NCBI RefSeq assembly: GCF_001280005.1
Contig: NZ_LGDW01000072.1
Span: 1 to 16,430 of the forward strand
DNA from: Streptomyces sp. NRRL WC-3618
Lineage (GTDB): Bacteria > Actinomycetota > Actinomycetes > Streptomycetales > Streptomycetaceae
Direction: 5' to 3'
DNA: 16,430 nucleotides
Shown: positions 1 through 7,696 of the stretch, in pieces
How the letters are laid out: each line of letters starts with the position of its first letter
Position numbering within the stretch: the stretch's first letter is position 1
Notes under the pieces: model-generated
The model's database searches: none
What the model was told of the DNA's origin: nothing
The model's input: the letters and a program-made list of their open reading frames with translations, nothing else
Program-made: the position numbers and the translations under genes

Positions 1-4
1 CCCC

Positions 5-1384
5 TCACCGCACCTCGATGAACCCCCCCGCATACCGGTCCACCCGAGCCGGCGGCACCTGAGCGGGATGCCCGACCGCGACCGCCCCCATCGGATCCCA
101 CCCCGCGGGCAGCCCCAGCACCTCCCGCACGACATCCCGGCAGAACATCGTCGACGACACCCACGCCGACCCCAGCCGCTCTCCGGCAAGGGCGACCAGG
201 AAGTTCTGCACCCCGGCCCCGGCCGCGACCACGAACATCTCCCGCTCGGCCCCGTCCCGCCGCGCGTCCCCGTATGTGTGCGACCCGTCCATCACCAGAC
301 AGGGCACCACGAGATACGGCGCCGCCCGCAGCACATCCCCCCGCCGCACCCGTTTCTCGACGGACGCCTCGCTCTTCCCGTCCCGCCGCAGATCCGCGAT
401 CCAGGCGTCGCGCATCGCGTCGAGCAACTCGGTCCGCGACCGCTCCGACTCCAGCAGTACGAAGCGCCAGGGCGTCGTGTGATGCGGCGCGGGCGCGGTC
501 ACCGCCGCGGCGACCGCCCGCCGTACCGCACCGGGGTCGACGGGCTCGGCCGTGAAGGCCCGCACCGTCCGCCGCTGGGTCACCGCCTCCCGTACGGCCT
601 CCGAGGTACCGAGCCGGAACATGTCGTCGCGGGCGTCGCGCACCATGGCCCGCGCCCCCGTCTCCTCGGCGCTGTCGTCTTTGACGACCACGTGCGCCAG
701 CCCGCGCATGACGGCGACGGGCAGCCCCGAAGCCTTGCCCTTGACCAGGTCCCCGGCGGCGGCCAGCTCGTCGGCGGTCGCCACGACGGTGGCGGACAGC
801 GGATTGCCGTACGCGTCCGTGCCCCCGCGCAGATCGTCGAGTACGCGCACGCCGGCGGCGCCGATCGCCACGTCCGTGAGCCCCGCGCGCCAGGGTCGCC
901 CGAAGGTGTCGGTCACGAGGACGCCGACGTTGACGCCCAGCGCGTCTCTCAGCCCGTCCCGGACCGCCCGCGCGGACGCGTCGGGATCCTCGGGCAGCAA
1001 CAGGACTGTTCCGGAAGGTGTGTTGGAGGCGTCGACGCCGGCGGCGGCCATCACCAGCCCTTGCCGGTTCTCCACGATCCGCAGTGCCCCGCGCCGGGCG
1101 ACGACCCGCACGGTCTCGGCGTCGATGGCGGCCTCCCGGTCCGCCGCCTCGACGACGCGGCCCTCGGCCTTGGACACGATCTTCGAGGTGACGAGCAGCA
1201 CGTCCCCGTCGAGCAGCCCGGGCTCGGCGGCGGCGATGAGCTTCGCGAGATCGTCCCCGGCCCGAACCTCAGGCAGTCCACCCACCGCCCAGACTCGATA
1301 CCCGCCACCACCACCGATTCCGTCAACGTCACCGATACCGCCACCGCCTTCGATGGCACCCTCACTGGAAAGCTCGCCGCTCAA
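5..1384 (-). CDS. fbiB: Coenzyme F420-0:L-glutamate ligase / nitroreductase-fold fusion (FbiB)
   Basis: The protein (459 aa) joins a CofE-type F420:glutamate ligase to a C-terminal FMN-binding nitroreductase-like domain, the architecture of mycobacterial FbiB (about 448 aa). It adds the glutamate tail to F420-0; in mycobacteria the C-terminal domain reduces dehydro-F420-0. The ligase begins with [12 protein letters not shown] at residues 29-40, followed by [12 protein letters not shown] (65-76), GVDASN (116-121), [10 protein letters not shown] (157-166) and KGKASGLP (215-222). The second domain starts near RRTVRAF (271-277). The start chosen is TTG at 1384-1382, because the next downstream GTG would cut into YRVWAV. 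GAGGAGG inside the end of fbiA lies about 10 bases before this TTG. The TTG overlaps the fbiA stop in a TTGA arrangement, so the two are probably translationally coupled. Residues 8-28 are an unusual Gly-rich leader. Function is confident; the exact start is less so. Confidence 0.93.
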   Translation of the reverse strand: MSGELSSEGAIEGGGGIGDVDGIGGGGGYRVWAVGGLPEVRAGDDLAKLIAAAEPGLLDGDVLLVTSKIVSKAEGRVVEAADREAAIDAETVRVVARRGALRIVENRQGLVMAAAGVDASNTPSGTVLLLPEDPDASARAVRDGLRDALGVNVGVLVTDTFGRPWRAGLTDVAIGAAGVRVLDDLRGGTDAYGNPLSATVVATADELAAAGDLVKGKASGLPVAVMRGLAHVVVKDDSAEETGARAMVRDARDDMFRLGTSEAVREAVTQRRTVRAFTAEPVDPGAVRRAVAAAVTAPAPHHTTPWRFVLLESERSRTELLDAMRDAWIADLRRDGKSEASVEKRVRRGDVLRAAPYLVVPCLVMDGSHTYGDARRDGAEREMFVVAAGAGVQNFLVALAGERLGSAWVSSTMFCRDVVREVLGLPAGWDPMGAVAVGHPAQVPPARVDRYAGGFIEVR

Positions 1385-2340
1385 GCGCCCCGCACCTCCT
1401 CGGCCAGCGCGAGCGCCTCGCGCGCCATCTGTGCCGACGCCTCGACGTCCGTCATCATCAGCGGCACCGCACGGCAGCGGATGCCCGCCGTCTCCACCCG
1501 CTCCACCGTGCCCGCGTCGACCGTGTCGACGAGCCAGCCGTCCAGCAGCCCCGAGCCGTAGTGCTCGGCGACCGCCGCTGCCGTGGCCTCCACACCGACC
1601 GCCGCGAGCACCTTGTCGGCCATCCCGCGCACGGGCGCATCCCCGACGATGGGGGAGAGGCCCACCACGGGGACCCCCGCCTCCGCGATCGCCTCGCGGA
1701 TCCCGGGCACAGCCAGGATGGTGCCGATGGACACGACCGGGTTGGACGGGGGGAAGAGGATCACGTCGGCGTCGGCGATCGCCTCGAGGACTCCCGGCGC
1801 GGGCTTGGCCTGGTCCGCGCCGACCGGGACGATGGCCTCGGCCGGGACGGAGGCCCGCAGCCGCACCCAGTACTCCTGGAAGTGGACGGCCTTGCGCTCA
1901 CCGTCCACCTCGACGGCGACATGGGTCTCCACGCGGTCGTCGGACATCGGGATGAGCCGCACCCCGGGCTTCCACCGGTCGCACAGCGCCTCAGTGACGG
2001 CGCTCAGCGGGAATCCCGCACCGAGCATCTGCGTCCGCACGATGTGCGTGGCGAAGTCCCGGTCGCCGAGACCGAACCACTCCGGCCCGACGCCGTACGC
2101 CGCGAGCTCCTCCTTCAGATGGAAGGTCTCGTCGGTCCGCCCCCAGCCCTGCTCCTCGTTGATGCCGCCGCCGAGGGTGTACATCACCGTGTCGAGATCG
2201 GGGCAGACCTTCAGCCCGAACAGGTGAATGTCGTCCCCGGTGTTGCCGATGACGGTGATGTCCGCGTCCGGCACGGCCCGCTGAAGACCGCGCAGGAACC
2301 GGGCACCACCGATGCCGCCTGCCAGAACCACAATGCGCAT
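1381..2340 (-). CDS. fbiA: 2-phospho-L-lactate / phosphoenolpyruvate transferase for F420 (FbiA/CofD)
   Basis: The protein (319 aa) matches the CofD/FbiA family, which transfers the activated phospholactyl or phosphoenolpyruvyl group onto the deazaflavin Fo to give F420-0 or its dehydro form in the cytoplasm. It opens with [19 protein letters not shown], whose glycine-rich loop (residues 8-14) is the nucleotide-binding signature. [14 protein letters not shown] follows at 30-43, with the acidic pair D36/D37 expected to bind metal, and [13 protein letters not shown] lies in the C-terminal half. I chose ATG at 2340 because it starts directly at the family's normal N-terminus; a TTG at 2370 would add ten residues. 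No clear Shine-Dalgarno sequence precedes the ATG. The gene lies 84 bases downstream of cdo on the same strand, with a 16-base palindrome in the gap, and its last codons overlap the fbiB start. fbiC, the Fo synthase, is not in the window. Confidence 0.95.
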   Translation of the reverse strand: MRIVVLAGGIGGARFLRGLQRAVPDADITVIGNTGDDIHLFGLKVCPDLDTVMYTLGGGINEEQGWGRTDETFHLKEELAAYGVGPEWFGLGDRDFATHIVRTQMLGAGFPLSAVTEALCDRWKPGVRLIPMSDDRVETHVAVEVDGERKAVHFQEYWVRLRASVPAEAIVPVGADQAKPAPGVLEAIADADVILFPPSNPVVSIGTILAVPGIREAIAEAGVPVVGLSPIVGDAPVRGMADKVLAAVGVEATAAAVAEHYGSGLLDGWLVDTVDAGTVERVETAGIRCRAVPLMMTDVEASAQMAREALALAEEVRGA

Positions 2341-2372
2341 GCGGACAAGTCTTGCAGGCGGGTATGACAACG

Positions 2373-2388
2373 CGTCGACCGGTCGACG
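2373..2388. promoter_or_regulatory. Perfect 16-bp palindrome upstream of fbiA
   Basis: CGTCGACCGGTCGACG is a perfect inverted repeat with no central spacer. It lies 33-48 bases upstream of the fbiA ATG, in the 84-base gap after cdo. Its position would suit an operator for a dimeric repressor or a site overlapping a promoter. I do not recognise the regulator. In GC-rich DNA a palindrome of this length is uncommon but could occur by chance. Confidence 0.4.
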
Positions 2389-2424
2389 AGCCCTCGGCGG
2401 GGACCGGCGCCCAGGCCCCTGCCC

Positions 2425-2919
2425 TCAGCCGGTGACGACCGCCGACGGCGCGCAGCGCGCCGCGTGCATCGGCATCTCGGTGAGGCCCGGGTAGTAGATG
2501 TGCAGGCTCACGGCCGGTTCGAGGGTCTCGTTGACCACCTCGTGGACGTACCCGGGAGCGAACACCCGTTGGGTTCCGGGCGGCAACGCGCGCGTGCCGC
2601 GCTCCGTCCGCTCGGTCAGCCGCCCATCGAGGACGGTCAGGACGCCCGACGAACCGCCGTGGTCGTGCAGCCCGCTGCCCTGTCCGGGGACCCAGGACAG
2701 CAGCCAGACCTCGTAGCCGGGCCCGGTGCGCAGCCGGTGGTACCAGCGGGTTGTCGCGTCGTACTCGACGAGGTGCGCCCACTGGGAGCGGTCCGCGGCG
2801 ATGGTGCGGGCCAGGCCGACGAAGTCGGCGACGGTGGCGGGGTGCTCGCGCGGAGCCTGGAGGAGGTGCGGTACTTCGAGGATGTCGCCGGCGATCTGGA
2901 GGTCGCTGTCGCTGTTCAT
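2425..2919 (-). CDS. cdo: Cysteine dioxygenase type I
   Basis: The protein (164 aa) is a small cupin that oxidises L-cysteine to cysteine sulfinate with O2 and a mononuclear non-haem iron. The 3-His iron site is visible: LHDHGG gives H85 and H87 in the first cupin motif, and FAPGYVHEVVN gives H126 in the second. R58 in YDATTRWYHR fits the substrate-carboxylate arginine of mammalian enzymes, and Y142 or Y143 in LHIYYPG fits the active-site tyrosine. The mammalian cysteine that crosslinks to that tyrosine is replaced by glycine (G92), as I recall is usual for bacterial members. The ATG at 2919 is preceded about 10 bases away by a GAGGAC-type ribosome site. The gene points toward fbiA and away from whiB. 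It could be co-transcribed with fbiA/fbiB, but the 84-base gap and palindrome leave room for a separate fbiA promoter. Confidence 0.92.
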   Translation of the reverse strand: MNSDSDLQIAGDILEVPHLLQAPREHPATVADFVGLARTIAADRSQWAHLVEYDATTRWYHRLRTGPGYEVWLLSWVPGQGSGLHDHGGSSGVLTVLDGRLTERTERGTRALPPGTQRVFAPGYVHEVVNETLEPAVSLHIYYPGLTEMPMHAARCAPSAVVTG

Positions 2920-3306
2920 GGGTGCGGAGGTCCTCGGCAGGAGTGTGGGGGGCTGGCTGGGTGTCGCGTACCGCCCGCCCGGGTCACGGAGGGGAAAGGC
3001 ATCGCCCTGATGTGGGCTTCGGGGAATCAGCAGCCGAGTCGCGGTGGACTCAAAGGCAGCCGGAGCGCGTTGGGCTCAACAGCTGGAACAGCAACAACAG
3101 CTACAGCGAGCACGGGCAGCACCGAGGGACCGCGCGGGGCGGGTCGAGGTGAGTGCCAAGTTCGCGAGCATGCCCCCAAGGACACCGGTTCACACCCGCA
3201 CTGTCAACTCGACATCCGCCATGTGGGACATCTTTCACCTCATCCGGTGCGTCTCTCAGGTGAATGGTTTGTTCCCGCGTCTTCCGGGAGACATGGCGCA
3301 CAACCA

Positions 3307-3330
3307 GACTCACGGACTCACGGACTTCGG
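3307..3330. repeat. 8-bp tandem repeat in the whiB upstream region
   Basis: Two exact copies of GACTCACG (3307-3314 and 3315-3322) are followed by a degenerate third unit, GACTTCGG (3323-3330). The array lies about 270 bases upstream of the whiB start and 160 bases upstream of the predicted -35 box. It could be a protein-binding array or chance slippage; no known factor is implied. Confidence 0.4.
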
Positions 3331-3492
3331 AACGAGACCGAACTTCTGGTCGTCCTCCCTCGTACAGGCTCTGTGTGGGGGTAGTCGCTCCCCGGGGCCT
3401 CCTCTGGCTGTCAAGGTATATGCCGATTTGAACACTTTCCGCATGGCCTTGGTTCCGCAGAGTGAATAAGGAGCCCAATAGCAGATCTCGGC

Positions 3493-3522
3493 TTGACTCG
3501 CCCGGATCAGCACACTTGTAAT
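3493..3522 (+). promoter_or_regulatory. Predicted sigma-70-type promoter of whiB
   Basis: TTGACT (3493-3498) and TGTAAT (3517-3522) are separated by 18 bases, close to the HrdB-type consensus. Transcription would begin near 3530, giving a leader of about 67 bases before the whiB ATG at 3597. TCACT at 3524-3528 and AGTGA at 3461-3465 resemble BldD half-sites, but they are 58 bases apart, so I attach little weight to them. Confidence 0.5.
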
Positions 3523-3596
3523 TTCACTCGTGTCGTTCGGCCGATATCGGTCAACGGCAACCTCACGGGGACGTGAAAGACAGACGAGGGGCGCAC

Positions 3597-3860
3597 ATGA
3601 CCGAGACGGTGCAGCAACTGCTGGTCGACGACGCGGACGAGGAACCCGGCTGGCAGGAGCGCGCGCTGTGCGCCCAGACAGACCCCGAGTCCTTCTTTCC
3701 CGAGAAGGGCGGCTCGACCCGCGAGGCCAAGAAGGTCTGCCTCGCATGCGAGGTCCGCTCCGAGTGCCTCGAGTACGCCCTCGCGAACGACGAGCGCTTC
3801 GGTATCTGGGGCGGCCTGTCCGAGCGTGAACGCCGTCGGCTGAAGAAGGCGGCCGTCTGA
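3597..3860 (+). CDS. whiB: WhiB, iron-sulfur developmental regulator of sporulation septation
   Basis: An 87-aa WhiB-family protein matching what I remember of S. coelicolor WhiB (mycobacterial WhiB2). It binds a 4Fe-4S cluster through C25, C48, C51 and C57 (C-x22-C-x2-C-x5-C). It carries the family turn GIWGG at 69-73 and a basic C-terminal DNA-contact tail, RERRRLKK (77-84). In Streptomyces, WhiB acts with WhiA to stop aerial growth and start sporulation septation. ATG at 3597 is preferred because GAGGGG lies 5 bases upstream and it gives the conserved N-terminus MTETVQQLLVDD. An ATG-less upstream extension (GTG at 3573) would add eight residues. A TTGACT/TGTAAT promoter sits upstream. No strong terminator follows, but the next start is 170 bases away and may have its own promoter. 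Confidence 0.98.
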   Translation: MTETVQQLLVDDADEEPGWQERALCAQTDPESFFPEKGGSTREAKKVCLACEVRSECLEYALANDERFGIWGGLSERERRRLKKAAV

Positions 3861-3943
3861 GGCGTACGGCAACGCGGCACAACGAACGGCCCGTCGCGGG
3901 TGGGGTTGTCCACAGGCGGCGGGCCGCCGTGCTGCCCAGCCGC

Positions 3944-3949
3944 TAGTGT
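3944..3949 (+). promoter_or_regulatory. Possible -10 element ahead of the glycosyltransferase gene
   Basis: TAGTGT fits the TAnnnT -10 pattern of Streptomyces housekeeping promoters and lies 82 bases before the glycosyltransferase ATG, in the 170-base gap after whiB. No convincing -35 hexamer stands at the right distance. A weak hairpin (GGCGG at 3915-3919, CCGCC at 3924-3928) precedes it. Confidence 0.22.
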
Positions 3950-4030
3950 GGCTGCTCGTCCGAGACGCCCCGCCGCTCACACAGGGCACAGGCGTCCACC
4001 ACAGTCCACCGAACCGGGGCCCGTACCTCG

Positions 4031-7000
4031 ATGTCCGCGCACAGCCACACGGCAGCCGACTACGGCACTGCCACCACGCCCGAGTTCCCGCGTCACGTGG
4101 TGACCGCGGTCCTCGTCACCCACGACGGCGCCCGCTGGCTGCCCGACGCGCTCGCCGGGGTGCTCGGCCAGGAGCGCCCGGTGCAGAACGTCATGGCCGC
4201 CGACACCGGCAGCGCGGACGAATCCGCCCAGCTGGTCACCGACGCCCTCGGCGCCGACCGCGTCCTGCACCTCGCCCGCCGCACCGGCTTCGGCCAGGCC
4301 GTCGAGGAGGCCAACCGCACCGCGCCGGTCCTCACCCCGGAGGAGCTGACGTACCTCAAGCGCCCCAGCGGCTGGGACCCCGTCACCCGCAGCTGGCGCG
4401 ACGACGCGTACGACATGCCGGAGCTCCCCCACGGGGAGCCGGTGCAGTGGCTCTGGCTGCTGCACGACGACTGCGCCCCCGACCCGGACGCGCTGGCCCA
4501 GCTGCTGCGGGTCGTGGAGCACGAGCACGAGTTGGGCCGCGGCGACGACATCGCGGTCGTCGGCCCCAAACTGCGCGGCTGGTACGACCGCAGGCAGCTC
4601 CTCGAGGTCGGCGTGACCATCGCCAACTCCGGCCGCCGCTGGACCGGCCTGGACCGCCGTGAGCAGGACCAGGGCCAGCACGACCACGTCCGCCCGGTGC
4701 TGTCCGTGTCCACCGCGGGCATGCTCGTACGGCGCGACATCTTCGAGGAACTCGGCGGCTTCGACAGCAGGCTGCCCCTGATGCGTGACGACGTCGACCT
4801 GTGCTGGCGCGCCACCGCAGCCGGCCACCGGGTCCTCGTCGCGCCAGAGGCGGTCGTACGGCATGCCGAGGCGTCCTCCCGCGAGCGTCGCACCGTCGAC
4901 TGCGTGGGCCGTACCTCCGCGTCCCCGCACAAGGTCGACAAGGCCGGTGCCGTCTACACCCTGCTCGTCAACAGCCGTACGGCACAGCTGCCCTGGGTGC
5001 TGCTGCGCGTGATCCTCGGCACACTCGTGCGCACGGTGGCGTATCTCGTCGGCAAGGCCCCCGGACAGGCCGTCGACGAGATCCGCGGCCTCCTGGGCAC
5101 CCTCCTGCGCCCAGAGCGGATCATCGCCGGGCGCCGCAGGCGAGGTGCTCCCCAGATCGACAAGGGCGAACTGAGGGCACTGTTCCCGCCACCCGGCGCG
5201 ACCGTGCGGGCCACCATCGAACAGGTCGCCGGCGACCTCGGCGGCCGCTCCGACCCCGAGGCCACCTCCGGCGCGGGCCGGCACGGCAACGCCGTGGAGT
5301 CGGGGCCCGGCGGTGACGACGCCGACTTCCTGGAGGTCGAGCAGTTCGTCCGCCTCAAGCGCATCGCCCGCAAACCCGGCCCGGTGCTCTTCCTCGTCCT
5401 CCTGCTCGTCTCGCTCGTCGCCTGCCGTGAGCTGCTCGGCGGCGGTGCCCTCGCGGGAGGCGCGCTGCTGCCCGCCCCCGCCGACTCCGCCGAACTCTGG
5501 GCGCGTTATCTGGACGCCTGGCATCCGGTGGGCGTGGGCGACACCTCATCGGCGCCGCCCTACCTCGCGCTCGTCGCGATGCTCGCCTCCACCCTGTTCG
5601 GCTCGACCGGCCTCGCGGTCACCGTCCTGCTGATCGCCTCGGTGCCGCTGGCCGGCTTCACCGCGTACTTCGCCTCCCGCCCGCTCGTCGAATCACGGCT
5701 CCTGCGCGCGTGGGCGGCCGTCGTCTACGCCTTCCTGCCCGCGGCCACCGGCGCTCTCGCCGGCGGCCGGATCGGCACCGCCGTACTCGCCGTCCTCCTC
5801 CCGCTGATGGCCCGCGCGGGCATCGCGGCAAGCGGTCTCGCGCACGCGTCGGGAGCACGCGGCAGCTGGCGCGCCACCTGGGCCTTCACGCTGCTGCTGA
5901 CGATCACCACCGCCTTCACGCCCATCGTGTGGCCCATCGCACTGCTGCTCGGCCTCGCGCTCCTCGTCGTACGACGAGGCGAGATCACCGCATACGGGCT
6001 GCGCTTCCTGGCCCAGTTCTGCGTGCCGGTCCTGGTCCTCGCGCCCTGGTCGCTCGCCCTGTTCCCGTTCGGCTTCTTCCAGGAAGCCGGTCTGGAGTAC
6101 GGCTCCGGCGCCGCCGCCCCCCTCGACCTCCTCAGCGCCAGCCCGGGCGGCCCCGGCACGGTCAGCGGGCTGATGCTCATCGGCGTCGTCCTTGCGGCAC
6201 TGGCCGCCCTGCTGCGCACGGAACGCCAGTTCGGCATCTGGACCGCCTGGACGGTCGCCCTGGTGGCGCTCGTCTTCGCGGTCCTCTCGAACAGCTCGGC
6301 GTGGGCCGGACCCGCCACCCTCGTCTACGGACTCGCCCTGCTGGCCGCCGCCGCGCTCGGCGCCGACGGCGCACGCTCGCGCGTGGCCGAGCAGAGCTTC
6401 GGCTGGCGCCAGCCGGTCGCCGCACTGATCGCGTTCGCCGCCGCCGCCGGCCCGCTGCTCCTCGCCGCCGGCTGGATGATCCGCGGCGCCGACGGCCCGC
6501 TGGAGCGGCGCGACCCCGTCCAGGTGCCCGCGTTCGTCGCCGAGGAGAGCGGTACCCGCGACCAGGCCCGCACCCTGGTCCTGGCCGGCGACTCCACCGC
6601 CCGCGTCGGCTACACCCTCGTCCGCGGCTCCGGCGCCCGCCTCGGCGACGGCGAACTCGCCGCGCAGAGCGGCGAGAACGCGGTCCTCGACAAGGTCGTC
6701 GCCAACCTCGTCGCGGGCTCCGGCGCCGACCAGGCCGACGAACTCGGCGACTTCGCCGTGCGCTACGTCCTCGTCCACCGGGGCGCGCCCCGCCAGGTCA
6801 GCCGCGTCCTGGACGCCACGCCGGGCCTGAGCAGGCTCAGCCAGCAGGACGGCGGCGCGCTGTGGCGGGTCGACCGGCAGGTCTCGCGCGTCGCCGTCGT
6901 CCCGGCGTCCGGCTCCGGCGACCCGCTGCCCGTCGCCGCGGGACCCGTCGACATCCACACCACGATCCCGGCCGGCTCCGGCAGCCGTGTCCTGCGCCTC

Positions 7001-7696
7001 GCCGACGCCGTCGACGAGTCCTGGACGGCCACGCTGGACGGCGAACCCCTCACCCCCACCACTCTCGACGGCTGGGCCCAGGGCTTCGAACTTCCCTCCT
7101 CCGGAGGGAAGCTGGACGTCACCTTCGACACTCCGATCGGCCACACCGCCTGGCTGTGGACGCAGGGCGCGCTCGCCGTCGTCCTCGTCGTGATGGCCCT
7201 GCCGGGCCGCCGCCGGGATGTCGACGACGACCTCCCCGAGGAAGAGCGCGCGATCCCCGCCCAGGCCACCGACGGCGACGGCCGCCGCGCCCGCCGACTG
7301 CGCGCCCAGGCGGAGGCCGACCAGACCGAACAGGCCGACGAACAGGCCGAGTTCCCGACGGACACCCCTTCTCCGGCGGACGTCCCTGCCGCGGTCCCGC
7401 AGCAGCAGACGTACGGCGACGAATGGAACAACGCGGCCTACGCGGGCACCCAGTACGACGGCTACGGCGCCGACCAGCACCACAACGCCCAGCAGTACCC
7501 GCCGGGCACCTACGACCCGGCGTACCAGGGAGACCAGTACCAGAGCGGCCAGTACGACCCGTACGCGTACGGCGGTTCGCCGCAGACCACGGCGTACGAC
7601 CAGACGTTCACCCAGGGTTACGACCCCGCGTACGACCCGGCGCAGCCGCACCAGCCCCACCCGCAGGGTGAGCACCCCGACGGGAGCCAGCAGTGA
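4031..7696 (+). CDS. Very large membrane glycosyltransferase, GT2 domain fused to polytopic and extracytoplasmic regions
   Basis: The protein is 1221 aa. Residues about 24-300 form a GT-A/GT2 sugar transferase: VLVTHDGARWLPDAL near the start, the metal-binding LLHDDCAPDPDAL near 141-153, and RDDVDLCWRATAAGH near 252-266 supplying the catalytic acid region. Hydrophobic segments follow at about 320-341 and 450-470, then several more to about 820. A mostly hydrophilic, probably extracytoplasmic region (about 820-1035) leads to a last membrane segment near 1038-1056. The tail (about 1060-1221) is charged, then rich in Tyr, Gln, Pro and Gly. Donor and acceptor are unknown; GT2 relatives in actinobacteria add rhamnose, galactofuranose or mannose to envelope glycans. 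ATG at 4031 has no clear ribosome site. The stop overlaps the next gene by GTGA, implying coupled translation. The position after whiB and before manB/manA suggests an envelope role, which is inference. Confidence 0.88.
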   Translation: MSAHSHTAADYGTATTPEFPRHVVTAVLVTHDGARWLPDALAGVLGQERPVQNVMAADTGSADESAQLVTDALGADRVLHLARRTGFGQAVEEANRTAPVLTPEELTYLKRPSGWDPVTRSWRDDAYDMPELPHGEPVQWLWLLHDDCAPDPDALAQLLRVVEHEHELGRGDDIAVVGPKLRGWYDRRQLLEVGVTIANSGRRWTGLDRREQDQGQHDHVRPVLSVSTAGMLVRRDIFEELGGFDSRLPLMRDDVDLCWRATAAGHRVLVAPEAVVRHAEASSRERRTVDCVGRTSASPHKVDKAGAVYTLLVNSRTAQLPWVLLRVILGTLVRTVAYLVGKAPGQAVDEIRGLLGTLLRPERIIAGRRRRGAPQIDKGELRALFPPPGATVRATIEQVAGDLGGRSDPEATSGAGRHGNAVESGPGGDDADFLEVEQFVRLKRIARKPGPVLFLVLLLVSLVACRELLGGGALAGGALLPAPADSAELWARYLDAWHPVGVGDTSSAPPYLALVAMLASTLFGSTGLAVTVLLIASVPLAGFTAYFASRPLVESRLLRAWAAVVYAFLPAATGALAGGRIGTAVLAVLLPLMARAGIAASGLAHASGARGSWRATWAFTLLLTITTAFTPIVWPIALLLGLALLVVRRGEITAYGLRFLAQFCVPVLVLAPWSLALFPFGFFQEAGLEYGSGAAAPLDLLSASPGGPGTVSGLMLIGVVLAALAALLRTERQFGIWTAWTVALVALVFAVLSNSSAWAGPATLVYGLALLAAAALGADGARSRVAEQSFGWRQPVAALIAFAAAAGPLLLAAGWMIRGADGPLERRDPVQVPAFVAEESGTRDQARTLVLAGDSTARVGYTLVRGSGARLGDGELAAQSGENAVLDKVVANLVAGSGADQADELGDFAVRYVLVHRGAPRQVSRVLDATPGLSRLSQQDGGALWRVDRQVSRVAVVPASGSGDPLPVAAGPVDIHTTIPAGSGSRVLRLADAVDESWTATLDGEPLTPTTLDGWAQGFELPSSGGKLDVTFDTPIGHTAWLWTQGALAVVLVVMALPGRRRDVDDDLPEEERAIPAQATDGDGRRARRLRAQAEADQTEQADEQAEFPTDTPSPADVPAAVPQQQTYGDEWNNAAYAGTQYDGYGADQHHNAQQYPPGTYDPAYQGDQYQSGQYDPYAYGGSPQTTAYDQTFTQGYDPAYDPAQPHQPHPQGEHPDGSQQ

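Larger units (their letters stand above)
2920..3596. other. Long divergent intergenic region between cdo and whiB
   Basis: About 680 bases without a convincing gene. The first 280 bases are GC-rich and include a CAG/CAACA-rich patch near 3077-3110. From about 3200 the sequence is clearly lower in GC than the rest of the window and lacks the codon-position bias of a Streptomyces gene. It contains a short tandem repeat (3307-3330), a good sigma-70-type promoter (3493-3522) and the whiB ribosome site GAGGGG at 3586-3591. S. coelicolor whiB is known to have more than one promoter, one of them developmentally controlled, which fits a long control region. Confidence 0.6.

Noticed and set aside
68..1955. 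Long plus-strand open frames opposite fbiB and fbiA
   Set aside because: Their Pro/Arg/Ser-rich translations have no motifs and oppose two strongly recognised F420 genes.
3044..3469. A possible 141-codon gene upstream of whiB with a Gln-rich start
   Set aside because: No ribosome site, no Streptomyces-like third-position G/C bias in its second half, no recognised motif, and it lies in the lower-GC control region.
3461..3528. BldD-type operator from AGTGA and TCACT half-sites
   Set aside because: The half-sites are 58 bases apart, too far for a standard BldD box; five-base matches are common by chance.
5693..7675. A 660-codon minus-strand open frame and a 653-codon plus-strand frame within the glycosyltransferase gene
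   Set aside because: Both translate to repetitive Arg/Pro/Gly or Val/Gly/Glu-rich sequence typical of codon-bias shadows; the glycosyltransferase frame has clear GT2 motifs and membrane helices.
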